Below are positions 6,111 through 7,543 of a stretch of 7,543 bases of DNA, piece by piece. The position numbers and the translations under genes are program-made. Below the pieces are notes generated by a model. It was not told the DNA's origin, made no database searches, and saw only the letters and a list, made by a program, of their open reading frames with translations. Numbering within the stretch: position 1 is the first letter of the stretch; each line of letters opens with the position of its first letter. This stretch comes from an uncultured Gammaproteobacteria bacterium (GTDB lineage Bacteria > Pseudomonadota > Gammaproteobacteria > Arenicellales > Poriferihabitantaceae), in NCBI GenBank assembly GCA_938021685.1, contig CALIFM010000092.1, positions 1 to 7,543 of the forward strand. Direction: 5' to 3'.

Positions 6111-7106
6111 ATGCATCAACGACAACTTGGCCCCTTCTCTGTTTCCGCCATCGGCCTTGGCTGCATGAACATGTGCTGGGGATACGGTCCGGGCGCCGAT
6201 GACACCACCTGCGCCCAATTACTTAATCAAGCTTTAGACAAAGGTTATAGCTTTTTAGATACCGCAGCCATGTACGGCATGGGTGACAGCGAAAAGCTAA
6301 TTGGCAAGCATATTGGTCATCGACGTGACGAATATACTTTGGCCAGCAAGTGTGGCATTTTCAAGGATGCGACGGGCCAAACTGAAACCAATGGCCGTCC
6401 CGAAGTACTAAGGAAAACTTGCGAAGACAGTCTGCGACGCTTAAACACCGATGTGATCGATCTATACTACTTACACCGCATTGATAAAAACGTGCCGGTG
6501 GAAGACAGTGTCGGCGAAATGTCACGATTTGTGGAAGAAGGCAAAGTGCGCGCGCTTGGCCTGTCAGAAGTTAGCTCCTCCAGCTTGCGCCGCGCACATG
6601 ATATTCACCCTATTACTGCCCTACAATCAGAATACTCATTATGGACACGCACTCCTGAGCGCAAAATCTTGGCAACCTGCAGAGAATTAGACGTTGCTTT
6701 CGTGCCATTTTCTCCGCTTACTCGGCAATTTTTAACTGGCAAGGCCACCGACAACAGTAGCATGCATCCTGAAGATATTCGCATGACTATATCAAAACCA
6801 CGCTTTGAACCAGATAATTTTACAATTAACAGCGCTCTACTAAAGCCGTATGGCGAAATTGCACGGCGTGAGGGTTGCAGCATGGCGCAATTAGCGCTGG
6901 CTTGGATCTTAGCTAAAGACCCTAACTTCGTACCAATCCCCGGTACTAAGCACCTTGATTATCTGATAGAGAATGCAGAAGCCAGTGAAGTCAAATTAAG
7001 CGCTGCGACTGTCAAACAACTTGATGCTTTAATCAATGAAGAAACCATAGCTGGCCGGAGGTACACTGATGATTTGATGGGCAGCACTGACTCGGAACAA
7101 GACTGA
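6111..7106 (+). CDS. aldo/keto reductase family oxidoreductase
   Basis: This is a cytoplasmic NAD(P)H-dependent reductase of carbonyl compounds with a (beta/alpha)8 barrel, 331 residues, a normal length. The catalytic tetrad is complete: D50 and Y55 in F-L-D-T-A-A-M-Y-G, K80 in L-A-S-K, and H122 in Y-Y-L-H-R. The C-terminal cofactor segment IPGTKHLDYLIENA is typical of the family. The N-terminus M-H-Q-R-Q-L-G aligns with the usual family start, which supports the ATG at 6111 although no Shine-Dalgarno precedes it. It resembles the YajO/AKR13-like bacterial reductases; the physiological substrate is unknown. The stop codon overlaps the start of the thioesterase gene, so both are made from one message. 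This suggests a shared route, perhaps in fatty acid, aromatic or xenobiotic metabolism, which is inference only. Confidence 0.92.
   Translation: MHQRQLGPFSVSAIGLGCMNMCWGYGPGADDTTCAQLLNQALDKGYSFLDTAAMYGMGDSEKLIGKHIGHRRDEYTLASKCGIFKDATGQTETNGRPEVLRKTCEDSLRRLNTDVIDLYYLHRIDKNVPVEDSVGEMSRFVEEGKVRALGLSEVSSSSLRRAHDIHPITALQSEYSLWTRTPERKILATCRELDVAFVPFSPLTRQFLTGKATDNSSMHPEDIRMTISKPRFEPDNFTINSALLKPYGEIARREGCSMAQLALAWILAKDPNFVPIPGTKHLDYLIENAEASEVKLSAATVKQLDALINEETIAGRRYTDDLMGSTDSEQD
7094..7097 (+). promoter_or_regulatory. ribosome binding site of the thioesterase gene
   Basis: GGAA lies 8 nt before the ATG at 7106, inside the last codons of the aldo/keto reductase. With the TGATG overlap it supports translational coupling. 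Confidence 0.45.
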
Positions 7107-7537
7107 TGGCAACAAAATTAAATGTAGAACGACTAAACGATTTATTGCAGCGTGAGCTTTATCAATACCCTTGCATTGTTGAGTCAGTTGGCGAGCTACG
7201 TGCTAGTGTGCGTCACCCTATAGGAAGAGAGCATTTGCGTCCTGGTGGCACGGTAGCTGGCCCCGTCATGATGACCACTGCCGATGTGGCCTTGTTCGTT
7301 GCCATTCTTGCTCACATTGGTGAGATACCACTAACAGTGACCACCAGCTTAAATTTTAATTTTATGCGCAAGCCCAGTGCAAACGCAGACTTACTAGCTC
7401 ATGCACGCTTGCTGAAAGTAGGAAAAAATTTGGCGGTTGGTGATGTTGAATTGTATTCCGAAGGCGATGAACGCATGGTTGCACATGCCACTGGTACTTA
7501 TGCCATCCCACCAAGAAAACCAAATAAAACACCCTAA
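7106..7537 (+). CDS. PaaI family hotdog-fold acyl-CoA thioesterase
   Basis: This is a 143-residue cytoplasmic hotdog protein that probably hydrolyses acyl-CoA thioesters. The PaaI-type core is visible: H43-L-R-P-G-G-T-V-A-G-P (43-53), then the long helix containing the likely catalytic aspartate D60 (T-T-A-D-V-A-L). Next come the VTTSLNFNFMRKP strand (about 77-89), the L-K-V-G-K-x-L-A-V-G-D-V strand region, and the closing H-A-T-G-T-Y strand (127-132). The start overlaps the aldo/keto reductase stop by one base (TGATG). The acyl group it acts on cannot be deduced. The gene ends 6 nt before the window edge, so further operon members may follow. Confidence 0.9.
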   Translation: MATKLNVERLNDLLQRELYQYPCIVESVGELRASVRHPIGREHLRPGGTVAGPVMMTTADVALFVAILAHIGEIPLTVTTSLNFNFMRKPSANADLLAHARLLKVGKNLAVGDVELYSEGDERMVAHATGTYAIPPRKPNKTP

Positions 7538-7543
7538 TCAGTT

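Noticed and set aside
6605..6883. Minus-strand 92-codon open frame inside the aldo/keto reductase gene
   Set aside because: It is antisense to a conserved barrel enzyme and has no recognisable motif.

Overview
The window is an ordinary stretch of a bacterial chromosome, most likely from a gammaproteobacterium of the Pseudomonas/Cellvibrionales kind. The basis for this is the pairing of a Pseudomonas-type sulfite reductase with a DUF934 protein, the moderate-to-low GC content and the style of the protein sequences. The genus cannot be fixed from this sequence. Seven complete protein genes fill nearly all of it. I see no tRNA, rRNA, CRISPR array, insertion sequence, phage gene or broken gene.

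Region 1 (1-2180, plus strand) is an assimilatory sulfur operon. It holds a siroheme/[4Fe-4S] sulfite reductase hemoprotein (cysI) overlapped by 14 nt by a DUF934 gene. The DUF934 gene has a strong AGGAG ribosome site inside the end of cysI. No flavoprotein subunit (CysJ) is present here, so electrons probably come from a ferredoxin or flavodoxin encoded elsewhere.

Region 2 (2198-4921, minus strand) converges on region 1 with only 17 nt between the stop codons. It encodes a CobS-like AAA+ ATPase followed 24 nt later by a CobT-like protein with a C-terminal von Willebrand A (VWA) metal-binding domain. These are the two ATPase-side subunits of aerobic cobaltochelatase. Neither the catalytic subunit CobN nor any other cobalamin gene is in the window, and I see no cobalamin riboswitch in the 181 nt upstream. 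The pair may serve a distant CobN, or may work as a MoxR/VWA-type remodelling machine with another target. This is the most interesting point in the window.

Region 3 (5103-5966, minus strand) is a ten-helix DMT/EamA-family transporter of unknown substrate. Its 144-nt upstream region is shared with the divergent region 4 (6111-7537, plus strand). Region 4 is a translationally coupled pair: an aldo/keto reductase with a complete catalytic tetrad, and a PaaI-type hotdog thioesterase whose start codon overlaps the reductase stop (TGATG).

The intergenic regions are short. They hold several candidate regulatory signals at low confidence: a perfect 10-bp palindrome before cysI, a tandem 8-bp direct repeat before cobS, and a 6-bp inverted repeat with a 16-nt spacer before the aldo/keto reductase. 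I found no convincing intrinsic terminator. I did not find a clearly new system; the findings are leads on partly characterised families.
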